Positions 18,846 through 28,475 of a DNA stretch of 64,000 nt are shown here, piece by piece. The stretch is from Filimonas sp. (GTDB lineage: Bacteria; Bacteroidota; Bacteroidia; Chitinophagales; Chitinophagaceae). Both the position numbers and the translations under genes were made by a program. The notes below the pieces were generated by a model. It worked only from the letters and a program-made list of their open reading frames with translations, searched no databases and was not told the origin of the DNA. The stretch spans positions 310,001-374,000 of the forward strand of contig JAFKHH010000014.1 of the NCBI GenBank assembly GCA_017306865.1, read 5' to 3'. Each line of letters opens with the position of its first letter. Position 1 is the first letter of the stretch.

Positions 18846-20428
18846 TATTTTGAAGCCTGGCTGAGTGCTGTTTTTTCTTTATTTAACCATTCGGGTATTG
18901 TATGTAAACGCATTTGCAACTGCGCTTCATACAAAGAAGCGGGTGATACCTTTTCTCCCATGCTTTCGAAGTAAGCAGGCTGGTCTTTTTTAAAAGTACT
19001 GCCATTACCTGTAAAACCAACAATCATTGGGTTCACCATTTTAAACCAAACATCATTTGCTGGCCAGAAGTCAAAGTCTTTTACGGCATTGCCGGTAGCG
19101 GTGTAGTTCCACAATACTAATCCCTGCAAATGATTGGGCATATTTTCAAGAGCGCCTCCCTGGCGACCGGCCATGAACCCGCCTGTAACGTTATCGAATA
19201 AAGAATTGATCGGCTGACTGGCATGTGACTCGAAGCAGGTATTGGAAGGATAGGTACAATGCCAGATAACAGTGTTTACTGAGCCATGTTGTACACCAAA
19301 GGAATGCCATTGCGCAGCTTCATCTTTTAGATTTGCCAATAACACATTGGTGGAATGACTGGAGCTAATGGCTTCATGCCCGCGGTTTCCTGTAATGGAA
19401 CAATCTATTACCGTAACATTCGCGCTTTGTGTAATCATGGCGGCAATATTGCAATCGGTAAACCTGCAATCTTTTATCCATGAATTGGTGCAGCGGGAAA
19501 GGTTAAACAAGTTGAACCCGCTATCGTGTGTCCATAAGGCATGGTGTACAAATTTTTCTTTCCAGTTGCCTGCGAATGCCATATTCTCAATACCTATTTC
19601 TTCCGCATGCGCGAATTTATACACGGTCCATTTATACCTTGTATCTATCGCATACGCAAGCGGTGCATGAAGGGTGATAAAGCCGTTTGCAATTTCAGTT
19701 ACCTGGTAATACATACACACATCTACGCCTTTGGTGGTGAGGTATGTCCATGCAGGATCAACTTTGTGCGGAGACAATGCTGCATCTACCAATGCAGGCG
19801 CATTATCCAAGAGCTTCAAAGCAATCCAGTCGCCTGCTTTCAATCCATCCGTTGTTGCTGGTTTAATCTTTGTCTCTCCCACTTTTGCAGGCACTTTTAC
19901 CTCTGCAATTTTCGTATCGGCACCTTTAGCCGTAAAGAGGAACATAGGCGGCGTTGCCCACATCTTTGTTGTATCGGCAGGCCGCAGCATATTTTTCATA
20001 AATAACGTTGTGCCGTCCGGCCCGGAACCACTTCCCCTGAAAATAATATTACTGCCTTTTGATACAATGCTTTTACGAACGTCCGCATCTTCATTGATCA
20101 AAAATTTTCCCTTCGGAAAAAATACAATACCGGAACCATTTTTATCTGCTGCATTAATGGCGGCCTGTATCGCATCTCTGTCTGAAATATCATCGTCCGG
20201 CTTTGCACCAAAATCTACTACATTAAACACTTTGTAGTTATTAATTGCAGGAATCGCTTTTTCCCCGCAATGATAGCCCGCATAGGAAAAATCCGGCAAC
20301 ATGGATTGTGCCTTATCTTTTTGATACGACTCGAATAACGGTGAAGTATTTTTTTGTTGTGCAGTTACCTGTTGGCTACTTATACAACAAAACAGGAGTC
20401 CTAAAAAATAGTTGCATTGCCTGAACAT
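18845..20428 (-). CDS. Secreted right-handed beta-helix protein, pectate-lyase superfamily (PUL 2)
   Basis: The protein has 527 residues with a signal peptide ending QVTAQ. The N-terminal signature FNVVDFGAKPDDDISDRDAI, with IVFFPKGKFLI soon after, is that of the pectate_lyase_3 group; repeated short strands (NVTVIDCSITGNRGHEAIS, NVLLANLKDEAAQ) give the beta-helix. In this superfamily both lyases and hydrolases occur and I cannot identify catalytic residues, so activity is open. A lyase would explain the GH88 at the operon start. It follows the DUF5017-like gene by 43 bp and shares TAATG with the sulfatase gene. Confidence 0.85.
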   Translation of the reverse strand: MFRQCNYFLGLLFCCISSQQVTAQQKNTSPLFESYQKDKAQSMLPDFSYAGYHCGEKAIPAINNYKVFNVVDFGAKPDDDISDRDAIQAAINAADKNGSGIVFFPKGKFLINEDADVRKSIVSKGSNIIFRGSGSGPDGTTLFMKNMLRPADTTKMWATPPMFLFTAKGADTKIAEVKVPAKVGETKIKPATTDGLKAGDWIALKLLDNAPALVDAALSPHKVDPAWTYLTTKGVDVCMYYQVTEIANGFITLHAPLAYAIDTRYKWTVYKFAHAEEIGIENMAFAGNWKEKFVHHALWTHDSGFNLFNLSRCTNSWIKDCRFTDCNIAAMITQSANVTVIDCSITGNRGHEAISSSHSTNVLLANLKDEAAQWHSFGVQHGSVNTVIWHCTYPSNTCFESHASQPINSLFDNVTGGFMAGRQGGALENMPNHLQGLVLWNYTATGNAVKDFDFWPANDVWFKMVNPMIVGFTGNGSTFKKDQPAYFESMGEKVSPASLYEAQLQMRLHTIPEWLNKEKTALSQASK

Positions 20429-20471
20429 AGATACTTGTTTTCAATTTCAATAGATCGCATACCGTACCGCA

Positions 20472-21488
20472 TTAGCGTATTACAACCGGCATTACTTTTA
20501 TTACAGAATCCGTTGTGTATTGAGAATTATTTGTTGCTAAAAAAGTGGCTGCATAACTACCCTTTGCTGTGTACAGGTATTGATACGCTGCTGGTAATGC
20601 TGATATGCCTTTAACTGCAACACCGGCATCAGGAGATACTTTGCTTAAATCTATCGAACCCATAAAGGCCCATGCTTCCGCATTTGCGGTAGCTGCACTC
20701 GCAGTGGATGCACCGGTAATCACCAAAGAGGTTCCGGCTGTTACAACCCAATTATAACTGTTGGCAGGTGTGTACGATACCCAACCAGGGCTGTATGTAT
20801 TTGTGCCATAATTCACAATAGGTGTGGCTGAGGCATTCAGGTTGGCTATGGTGTACTGTGTACCATCTGGCAAAGCATTACTTACACTTACATTCGTGAT
20901 CGTCCATTTGTTTTGAATAGAACCTTGTTGGGCAGTGTATTTAAATGCAATGAAGACAGGCTTGCCTGCACTGGCATAAGAAGTCAGATCAATAGTACTG
21001 GTAACCGCTGTAGCGCTGGTAGCCAGGTTCGTTGGTGTTATATCTGTCCATGTAGCTGCCGCAATGTTTGCAATGGTTGTTGCCGTATCGGTTGCTGTAA
21101 CCGGGTTGCCTATTACATTTTTTGATGTGCTAAGCGCTACGCCTTTAAAATCGGTGGAAAGCATAACGCGTAACGATCCTGTTTGTGCACCGGCATTCAG
21201 TGCATTGGTAAAAACAAGTTTTGATGTACCCTGTGCAGTAGTCCTGCTCCGGTAGATATACTGATGTCCCGGCTCACCGGAAAAAAAGGTGATGGTAAAA
21301 GGATTGCCTGTAAAATTGAACGTGGCTTTTGAGCCTAAAGTATAATAGGCGGTATCCCCTGGTGCTTTACTGCTATCGGCTGTAACGCCAAAATCTGCAA
21401 GCGTATCCGGCTGAACTACTTGTTGCTTGCAGGCATATAAGAGTATGCCCGCAAGTATAAGGAATGATGTATTTTTTAATAAGCGCAT
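20472..21488 (-). CDS. DUF5017-like surface lipoprotein, putative glycan-binding (PUL 2)
   Basis: The protein has 338 residues. The lipobox LLYAC at residues 16-20 marks a lipoprotein. Next comes an Ig-like segment (KATFNFTGNPFTITFFSGEPGH) that I match to the DUF5017 family, then a beta-sandwich with an ATWTDITP...AFKYTAQ pattern like a jelly-roll binding domain. Such proteins sit next to susD and often act as surface glycan-binding proteins. It comes 46 bp after susD and 43 bp before the beta-helix gene. Family assignment is from memory of the motif. Confidence 0.75.
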   Translation of the reverse strand: MRLLKNTSFLILAGILLYACKQQVVQPDTLADFGVTADSSKAPGDTAYYTLGSKATFNFTGNPFTITFFSGEPGHQYIYRSRTTAQGTSKLVFTNALNAGAQTGSLRVMLSTDFKGVALSTSKNVIGNPVTATDTATTIANIAAATWTDITPTNLATSATAVTSTIDLTSYASAGKPVFIAFKYTAQQGSIQNKWTITNVSVSNALPDGTQYTIANLNASATPIVNYGTNTYSPGWVSYTPANSYNWVVTAGTSLVITGASTASAATANAEAWAFMGSIDLSKVSPDAGVAVKGISALPAAYQYLYTAKGSYAATFLATNNSQYTTDSVIKVMPVVIR

Positions 21489-21534
21489 GATTTCAGGTTT
21501 TAATTTTCTGGTTAAACAAACATGGCGTAAGATC

Positions 21535-23598
21535 TTACCAACCCGGATTTTGAGCAGCTTGTTTATTCACACTCATTTCGGACGAAGGAATTGGTAACAG
21601 TAAATGTTTAGGCATCACGTTATTGTAACCGGTAAGTACCAATGCCTGCGAGTTACCTGAAAAAGTAGTCCAACCGGCTACCTGGGCTTTTACTGCTGCC
21701 ATAGTTGGTAAAAAGATATTCCAGCGGATCAGGTCAGGTATGCGCAATGTTTCAAAGCACAACTCTCTTGCTCTTTCATTTTGAATGTCCTGCATGGTCA
21801 CGCTTGTCAGGTCTACATCAGCTTTGGCTAGCAATGTTCCGCTTGCTGTAGCGGCAACACCTGCATAGGTAAATACAGCACCTGTTACCGAAGCGGCAGA
21901 TGCACCGGAAGCCTGTGTTGGCGGTGTGGCAGTAGATGTGCCTGCAGTGGTTACGGTGTATAAGTTACCGTTATTGATCACTTGCTGGTTGACTGTATAA
22001 ATTGTATTTGCTGTCCACGCATTACCTAAATAGATAGTACCCGCAGAAGCCGCTGTGAATCCGAGGCCACCAGATGTTACTGTAACAGCCGTTACTTTAC
22101 CTCCTGAAATAGTGGATGTGTACGCTAAGCCGCTGCCAGTATTGGTATTGCCAAAACTCGCGTTGTTGTAACCGGTAAAGAATGTGTTGGTATTATAACC
22201 GGAACCAGGATTGGTAATGGTTAATGATTTGATAGGCGCTGTTGTGCCGGATAAGCCGCAACCTCTTTCTCTTACTGCATTGATGGCGTTTAATCCATTG
22301 GATGAAATAGCGCCGCCATTTGAGTTCCAATCCGCTTCTGCTAACATTAACAACACATCTGAATATCGCAGTAAAGGAAAATTGATCGGTGTATAATTTT
22401 TGTTCTTGGGCCTGATCACTTCATAATTCCTTCTCCACTTTGCACAGGTGCGATTGTATGCAAATGCGGTGCTGTTGCTGATCGGCGTTCTTGTAATAGT
22501 GGGCGGAGTCGTATTGGTATTAACTGTATAGTTGAAATTCTGAATAGCCCAATCTCTTCGCGCATCGTAAGGTGCATACATGTTATACAATTGCTGCGTT
22601 GCATATACATATCCGTAACAATAGCCGGTGTCTAAGTAAATATAATCTGTAGAGCCACTGGTATTGCTATAGGTTGCGGCGGAAGTAAACGGAATACCAT
22701 TCTCATTTCCGTTGCGTCCCGCTGCCTGTACGGAGGTCAGGTTATTTCCGCCAAACTCTGCTTCCCATAAACATTCTTTGGTATCGTAAATATCTGCTGC
22801 TTCATTTATAAATACCTGGCTATAGCTTGGGTTGAGGCTATGCTGACCTGAGTTGACTACTTTTTGCGCATACACCATTGCACTGTCGTATTGTGCTTTT
22901 GCGCCTGCTTTGCCGCCATTCAAGGGGTAACCTGCCATAAACAAATAAACCCTTGCAAGCATTCCTTCTACTGTAGTTCTCGATACGCGACCGCTAAACC
23001 CTAATTGTGCGGAGGTATAAACTTTCAGCTCTGCTGCTTTCATGTCTGCAACAACCTGGTTGTAGACTGTTTCAATTGGGGTACGTGTCATATTCAAATT
23101 GTCAGGCGATATTGTTGGTGTAAGCTTTAATGGTACTGCGCCAAAATTGCTCACTAAAAAGAAATGATAATATGCTCGCAGGAACAACGCTTCCCCGTAG
23201 GCGGCCTGTACAGCAGCGGAAGAATCTTTTACGTTAATATTCGCTATTAACTCATTGGCCCGTTCAATACCGCTATACAAACTTGACCAGATGCCGTTCA
23301 CATTCGGGCTGGTAAAATCGTAATTGAAAGTAGCGGAGTAACCATTAGATGCAGAAGGCGTTCTTCCGCTTCCGCCCCAAAAACTTTCATCGTTACAGAT
23401 GCCAATACCAAAGAGCAATTCGTTGCCAAACATGGAGCTTTCAGCCAGCGGTGTGTACACACCGGCTAATGCATTGGTTAAATTGGAACCAGTATAGTAT
23501 TGTCCTGGCGCCAGGAAACTGGTCGGTGTTGTATTTAAAAATTTCTTACAGCCGGTGAATGCAACCAGTAGTAAAAAGATAGCAGCAATTCGTTTCAT
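21535..23598 (-). CDS. SusD/RagB-family lipoprotein with a large insert (PUL 2)
   Basis: The protein has 687 residues, some 130-150 more than is usual for a SusD. The lipobox (AFTGC, C17) is followed by SusD features: YYTGSNLTNALAGVY, SGIERANELI, EALFLRAYYHFFLVSNFGAVPL and NERARELCFETLRIPDLIRWN. The extra sequence is a single block, about residues 451-588, inserted between the NAVRERG helix and the NERAREL helix. It contains a Gly-rich GSGY-type repeat and a segment like CBM5/12 modules (WTANTIYTVNQQV...GNLYTVTTAGT). It is paired with the SusC gene 19 bp upstream. The insert may add a carbohydrate-binding site. Confidence 0.92.
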   Translation of the reverse strand: MKRIAAIFLLLVAFTGCKKFLNTTPTSFLAPGQYYTGSNLTNALAGVYTPLAESSMFGNELLFGIGICNDESFWGGSGRTPSASNGYSATFNYDFTSPNVNGIWSSLYSGIERANELIANINVKDSSAAVQAAYGEALFLRAYYHFFLVSNFGAVPLKLTPTISPDNLNMTRTPIETVYNQVVADMKAAELKVYTSAQLGFSGRVSRTTVEGMLARVYLFMAGYPLNGGKAGAKAQYDSAMVYAQKVVNSGQHSLNPSYSQVFINEAADIYDTKECLWEAEFGGNNLTSVQAAGRNGNENGIPFTSAATYSNTSGSTDYIYLDTGYCYGYVYATQQLYNMYAPYDARRDWAIQNFNYTVNTNTTPPTITRTPISNSTAFAYNRTCAKWRRNYEVIRPKNKNYTPINFPLLRYSDVLLMLAEADWNSNGGAISSNGLNAINAVRERGCGLSGTTAPIKSLTITNPGSGYNTNTFFTGYNNASFGNTNTGSGLAYTSTISGGKVTAVTVTSGGLGFTAASAGTIYLGNAWTANTIYTVNQQVINNGNLYTVTTAGTSTATPPTQASGASAASVTGAVFTYAGVAATASGTLLAKADVDLTSVTMQDIQNERARELCFETLRIPDLIRWNIFLPTMAAVKAQVAGWTTFSGNSQALVLTGYNNVMPKHLLLPIPSSEMSVNKQAAQNPGW

Positions 23599-23617
23599 AA
23601 CTTACCGTTTTTATAAC

Positions 23618-26600
23618 TTAGAAAGTAACGTTTAAACCTAAAGTAATCGTCCTGGCTTTCGGGTAGGAAGAGTAATCGAACCCACCGGTTAGTACAGAAT
23701 TATATGTGTTCACTTCCGGATCCTGTCCTGAATATTTTGTCCATGTTACCAGGTTTTGCACAGAAGCAAACGCTCTCAATTTTGCAATCTTCAATTGTTT
23801 TAATACAGATGCAGGAAGGTTGTAGCCGAATGAAACCGTTTTTAACCTGAGGTAGGAACCGTCTTCAACCGTATAAGTAGAATAGCCTGTGTAGGAACCA
23901 GTGTAACCGCCTGCCCTTACCATATCTGAATTAGGATTGGCTGATGACCACCTGTTGGTATAAGATGCAAACTGGTTTGTATAAGCGCTGCCGCCAACGT
24001 TGCCGTTAAAGATGATGTTATTGGCATTCTGAATATCGTTGCCATAACTCCATTGGAAGAAAACACTCAGGTCAAAATTCTTATACGTAAAGTTGTTCGT
24101 AAAGCCACCTGTGTGTTTTGGCAGGCTATGGCCTATTACAGTATAGTCGTTCGCATCTATTACACCATCGCCATTGATGTCCCTGTACTTAATATCGCCG
24201 GGTTGAATATTGTTACGGGCATTACCATTCGTTGCAACATTATTTTTCAGGATATATGTACCCGCAGTCGTCTTTTCAAAGTCATCATAATGATATACGC
24301 CATCATTGATCAATCCATACATCAAACCCAGTTGCTGCCCTACTTTCGCTATGTAGGCAGGTGTTGCAGTGAAGCGTGTATCCCAACCAACGGTTGATAT
24401 GAGCGACTCTTGTCCTTCAGACAATGACAACACTTTGTTTTTATTAAATGCAATATTGAAACTTGTTGTCCAGTTGAATTTTTTAGATTGAATATTGGTT
24501 GTGTTAAGCGTCAGCTCAAGCCCGCGGTTCCGCACACTGCCAATGTTTTTGTACACAACACTATATCCTGATGAAGTAGGTATAGCTGCGTTTAACAACA
24601 GGTTAGAGGTTTTCTTATCATACACATCTGCAGTTAGGTTGATCCTGTTTTTCAAGAAACCTAAGTCTACGCCGATGTTTAGCAGCCCTGTTGTTTCCCA
24701 TTTCAAATTCTGGTTGCCAATAGTTGCCGGTACTGCACCGGAGATCAGGTTGTTGTTGAACGAATACACATTCAGACTTGTATAGGTATTCTGACCATAT
24801 CCTAAATTGCCCGGTGATTGATTATATACTGGTAAATACGCAAAATCAGATACCCTGTTGTTTCCGTTCACACCATACGACACCCTTAATTTACCTTCGG
24901 AGATAATATTTTTCAACTTATCCATAAAACGCTCCTGTGTAAACTTCCAGGCTATAGCGCCTGCGGGGAAATAAGCCCAGTGATTTTGCGGGGAAAATTT
25001 TGAGGAGCCGTCCGCCCTGTACGACAGCGTAAAAAGATATTTTGAACTGTACGCATAATTCACACGACCGAGGAATGACACAGTCGTATTATAGGAAGCA
25101 GTAGAAGCTATGCTTTGCGGTGTGCCCTGGGATAGTGCATTAATACCTAAAGCTTCATTCGGAACCAAGATAGCAGCAGAGCCATAAGAGGATGTATTTA
25201 CCTGTTGCGATGTCATACCTGCCATCACATTCAATGTATGTTTGCCTTTAAATGTTTTGTTATACGTCAGGTAGTTTTCATTTAACCAGGAACTGAAGTC
25301 GTTGTAGATCACAGAACCATTTACCCCTTGCGTATTGGAAATCCCGCTACCGTAAGCAGTTTGTGAATTATAGAAGCGTTGATTGATGACTGTACGGTTT
25401 TCAATTCCTCCTGTGATCTTAAGACTCAGGTTGGGCAAAATGCTGTATTCGAGATAAGCGTTCGCCACAAGGTCTTTGGTGATATTCTGGCTAAATGTGT
25501 TGTTTAAATTCTTTACGGGATTGATCCTGTAATCGTTCGTACTTGGCACAGTAGGATCTGTTAATGATTCATCTGTCAGGATATTTTTAGCACCGCCGTT
25601 GGCTGCAAGGCTTGCCGCACTTGGGTTCACAGGCCTGAAGCCCCACACGCTATACATGGTATTTAGCGTAGCGCTGTAGTTACTGCCATTTATAATTTGG
25701 CCTGATTGCGTGAGGTAACTGTAGTTGGCATTGATGCCTACTTTCAGTTTTTTATTGATCACCTGGTCTAAGACTGCCCTGCCCTGGTAACGTTTGTAAC
25801 CAGAATTGATAACGATACCCTGCTGGTTAAAAATGTTTCCTGAGATAGCGTACTTCGTTTGTGCATTTCCCCCGGTAACAGAAATAGAATTATTGATAAC
25901 AGGTGCAGTGCGAAAGATCTCACTCTGGTAATCGGTAGCTTCCGCAGAGTCCCTGTAATAATCCATTGTAGTACCTCCGCTTAAATAAAAGAGCGTAGGT
26001 GGCATTACGCCACCGGCAGCAGGCGGTGTAGTACTTGGGTTCAGTTCTATCTGGTATTTCACAAAGTCGTATGCGCTCATCATTGGCATTGTCTTAATGT
26101 TCCGCTGCGAGCCGTAATATCCATTGTAGGTAACAACAGGGCTACCTAATTTTCCTCTTTTGGTAGTGATGATGATAACGCCATTGGCGCCGCGCGCACC
26201 ATAGATGGCCGTGGCGGAAGCATCTTTCAATATGTCGATGGATTCTATATCATCCGGGTTAATGGTATTGTTATCCGGGCTCTCCACAGGAAAACCATCT
26301 ATTACATACAATGGTGCATTTGATTGTGACACGGAGTTAGCACCCCTGATCGTAATGTTGATCGCTGCACCGGGTTGACCATCTGAGGCAGTTACCTGCA
26401 CGCCCGCTATGCGCCCGGCGAGTGCCTGGTCAAACGAGGCCACAGGCGCTTTCAGCATGTCGCTTATAGGCGCTGTAGCTACAGAGCCTGTAATGTCTTT
26501 TCGTTTTTGTGTACCATACCCGATCACCACTACATCATTCAATGCATTGGCATTGTCGCCTAAGACAACCATAGCGGGTACGCTGCCGGCAGGAAACTCT

Positions 26601-26836
26601 TTCGTTTCCATACCAACGTAGTTGAAGACAATTACAGCAGTGGCGTTGGGTGCTTTAATTGAGTATGCGCCTTGCGCATCGGTTTGCGTAGCTATTTTAG
26701 TTCCTTTAACTACAACAGCGGCTCCTGCCAGCGGCGTTTTATTGGCGGAGAAGACTTTACCGCGCACTTCCAACTGGGCGTTGGCAGAAAGGGCGGTAAA
26801 AAAAAGCAGTAGCAAGACAAGCAATCTGGTTTTCAT
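23618..26836 (-). CDS. SusC/RagA-family TonB-linked outer membrane glycan importer (PUL 2)
   Basis: The protein has about 1072 residues from ATG 26836, which opens a signal peptide (MKTRLLVLLLLFFTALSANAQ); an in-frame ATG at 26869 is less likely. It has the carboxypeptidase-regulatory-like N-terminal domain (VRGKVFSANKTPLAGAAVVVKG), the SusC plug (DVVVIGYGTQKRKDITGSV; DASATAIYGARGANGVIII) and a long barrel ending in VTF. No STN domain is present. It lies between GH88 (44 bp) and susD (19 bp). It is closely similar in layout to the PUL 1 SusC, as expected for related glycans. Confidence 0.95.
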   Translation of the reverse strand: MKTRLLVLLLLFFTALSANAQLEVRGKVFSANKTPLAGAAVVVKGTKIATQTDAQGAYSIKAPNATAVIVFNYVGMETKEFPAGSVPAMVVLGDNANALNDVVVIGYGTQKRKDITGSVATAPISDMLKAPVASFDQALAGRIAGVQVTASDGQPGAAINITIRGANSVSQSNAPLYVIDGFPVESPDNNTINPDDIESIDILKDASATAIYGARGANGVIIITTKRGKLGSPVVTYNGYYGSQRNIKTMPMMSAYDFVKYQIELNPSTTPPAAGGVMPPTLFYLSGGTTMDYYRDSAEATDYQSEIFRTAPVINNSISVTGGNAQTKYAISGNIFNQQGIVINSGYKRYQGRAVLDQVINKKLKVGINANYSYLTQSGQIINGSNYSATLNTMYSVWGFRPVNPSAASLAANGGAKNILTDESLTDPTVPSTNDYRINPVKNLNNTFSQNITKDLVANAYLEYSILPNLSLKITGGIENRTVINQRFYNSQTAYGSGISNTQGVNGSVIYNDFSSWLNENYLTYNKTFKGKHTLNVMAGMTSQQVNTSSYGSAAILVPNEALGINALSQGTPQSIASTASYNTTVSFLGRVNYAYSSKYLFTLSYRADGSSKFSPQNHWAYFPAGAIAWKFTQERFMDKLKNIISEGKLRVSYGVNGNNRVSDFAYLPVYNQSPGNLGYGQNTYTSLNVYSFNNNLISGAVPATIGNQNLKWETTGLLNIGVDLGFLKNRINLTADVYDKKTSNLLLNAAIPTSSGYSVVYKNIGSVRNRGLELTLNTTNIQSKKFNWTTSFNIAFNKNKVLSLSEGQESLISTVGWDTRFTATPAYIAKVGQQLGLMYGLINDGVYHYDDFEKTTAGTYILKNNVATNGNARNNIQPGDIKYRDINGDGVIDANDYTVIGHSLPKHTGGFTNNFTYKNFDLSVFFQWSYGNDIQNANNIIFNGNVGGSAYTNQFASYTNRWSSANPNSDMVRAGGYTGSYTGYSTYTVEDGSYLRLKTVSFGYNLPASVLKQLKIAKLRAFASVQNLVTWTKYSGQDPEVNTYNSVLTGGFDYSSYPKARTITLGLNVTF

Positions 26837-26880
26837 TTGCAACAGTTTTTTCCGGTTTCGACTTAACAATTAGGGGTATA

Positions 26881-28137
26881 TTATAGTGACTTCTTTTTAG
26901 TATGATATCTTAATAAAGCTTCTAAATAATAATAGTCTGCATATACAAGCGGCACATCAATCTCAACGCCATGCGGAATGCTTCCTACAGAATGTTTCAA
27001 TAAAAAATAACCGTTATCACCAGGCTTTGCCAGGTATTCCGGCGAGCTTAATGACTTTATTGTTTGTTCTGCAAAATCAGCGTAGGATTTTCCTTCCGTT
27101 CCCAGGTCATTACTTAGTTCCAGCAATGCGGAGCTTACAATAGCAGCAGCAGATGCATCGCGCGGAATATAGTTGAGCGGGCTTTGTTTATTATTCCACT
27201 GCGGTGTGTAGCCAGCCTGGTTAACATTGAAATCCCAATAAGGCACTTTATCTGCCGGCAGTGTGGCCTGGTGCATATAAAAGTCTGCCATTTTCTTTGC
27301 TGTTTGTAAAAACCGCACGTCACCCGTTTCACGATAAACCATGGTGAAGCCATAAATGCCCCATGCCTGCCCTCTTGCCCACGTAGAATTATCTGCATAG
27401 CCCTGGCAGGTTTGTTGGTTTAGCACCTTTCCTGTTATTGTATCATAGTTCACCACATGATAGGAACTATAGTCGGCGCGGATATGATTTTTCATTGTTG
27501 TTTCCGCATGCTTAACCGCAATATTTTTATAGACAGGATCGCCGGTTACTTTCGATGCAAAAAACAATAACTCGAGGTTCATCATATTATCAATGATGAC
27601 AGGAAATGACCATAAGGTTTTTCCATCCCACGACATTTTGGAGTTCCAGGATTTGATGCATCCAACCCTTTCGTTATAACGGCTTATGAGCGATTTTGCA
27701 GATTGTATTAAGACCGCTTTATAATGTTCATTTTTGGTAAGCCTGTAAGCATTGCCATAACTGCAATACATCATAAACCCGAGGTCGTGGTGGGCGGTAT
27801 TGTATTGATTTTGTTCCAGGCTTTCAGTCCACTTAATGGCAGCTTGTTTCCATTTATCTTCACCTGTATATTCATAGACATACCACAGATCGCCCGGCCA
27901 GAAGCCGCCTGTCCAATCACCAATATCTACATAACTGGTTTTGCCGCTTCCGTCTATGGTACGTGGATAGCGTGACAGGTTGGTAGAATGTGCCAATAAC
28001 TCACCGTATTGTTTTTCTGCTACTTCAAAAACTTTCTCTGTAATATCTTTTTTACTATTTGCCCTGGAGAATGCAAATACACCCAATGCTATAATTGCAA
28101 AGCCACAAACTATACCAGCCACTTTCTTCATACGCAT
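26881..28137 (-). CDS. Unsaturated glucuronyl hydrolase, GH88 family (PUL 2)
   Basis: The protein has 418 residues from ATG 28137 (ATG 28131 also possible) with a hydrophobic N-terminal export or anchor segment. The GH88 landmarks match the PUL 1 enzyme: DWTGGFWPGDLWY, D118 in HHDLGF, D183 in IIDNMMNLE and WARGQAWGIYGF. It heads the seven-gene PUL 2 operon. Having two GH88 enzymes in one neighbourhood suggests related substrates that differ in sulfation or linkage. The operator candidate is about 15 bp upstream of the start. Confidence 0.93.
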   Translation of the reverse strand: MRMKKVAGIVCGFAIIALGVFAFSRANSKKDITEKVFEVAEKQYGELLAHSTNLSRYPRTIDGSGKTSYVDIGDWTGGFWPGDLWYVYEYTGEDKWKQAAIKWTESLEQNQYNTAHHDLGFMMYCSYGNAYRLTKNEHYKAVLIQSAKSLISRYNERVGCIKSWNSKMSWDGKTLWSFPVIIDNMMNLELLFFASKVTGDPVYKNIAVKHAETTMKNHIRADYSSYHVVNYDTITGKVLNQQTCQGYADNSTWARGQAWGIYGFTMVYRETGDVRFLQTAKKMADFYMHQATLPADKVPYWDFNVNQAGYTPQWNNKQSPLNYIPRDASAAAIVSSALLELSNDLGTEGKSYADFAEQTIKSLSSPEYLAKPGDNGYFLLKHSVGSIPHGVEIDVPLVYADYYYLEALLRYHTKKKSL

Positions 28138-28152
28138 GTCGTCAGATTAGAA

Positions 28153-28166
28153 ATGAATCGTTTTAA
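28153..28166. promoter_or_regulatory. Candidate LacI-family operator upstream of PUL 2 operon
   Basis: ATGAATCGTTTTAA shares its first eleven bases with the near-palindrome at 12732-12745. It lies immediately 5' of the first gene of the operon, a suitable place for repression. The overlapping CGTTTTAAACG is itself nearly palindromic. Confidence 0.35.
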
Positions 28167-28246
28167 ACGAAACAAATCTATCCGTATAAACTTCAAGGGA
28201 AGGGATACACTTCTATCTAAATGGGGGGATTTTTATCTTTTCGTTA

Positions 28247-28470
28247 CATTGTTGCCCGAATAAGTTTGGTGGATCATCAATTGCAAGCGCTCATTTGTCT
28301 ACCGACGGTGTTACTTTTTGTCTTGATACAAAAAGTAACCAAAAAGATCAAGGCTCCAGAAAAGCTGATTGGGAACTCCCCTGATTTTGAAACTATTCTT
28401 TTTCGCTTACAATCCTTCTTGGGAACCATTTACAGACAACTGTCTATTAACTTTATTCGGACAATAATGT
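28247..28470 (+). repeat. MITE-like dispersed element, copy B (internally deleted, about 224 bp)
   Basis: It has the clearest terminal inverted repeats of the family: CATTGTTGCCCGAATAAGTT at the left; the right end reverse-complements to CATTATTGTCCGAATAAAGTT-type sequence. The TCTACCGACGG block and the ACTTTTTGT hairpin are kept, but the long internal inverted repeat is absent: sequence jumps from CAGAAAAGC to GGGAACTCCCCTGATTTTG. Confidence 0.7.
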
Positions 28471-28475
28471 TTTCG

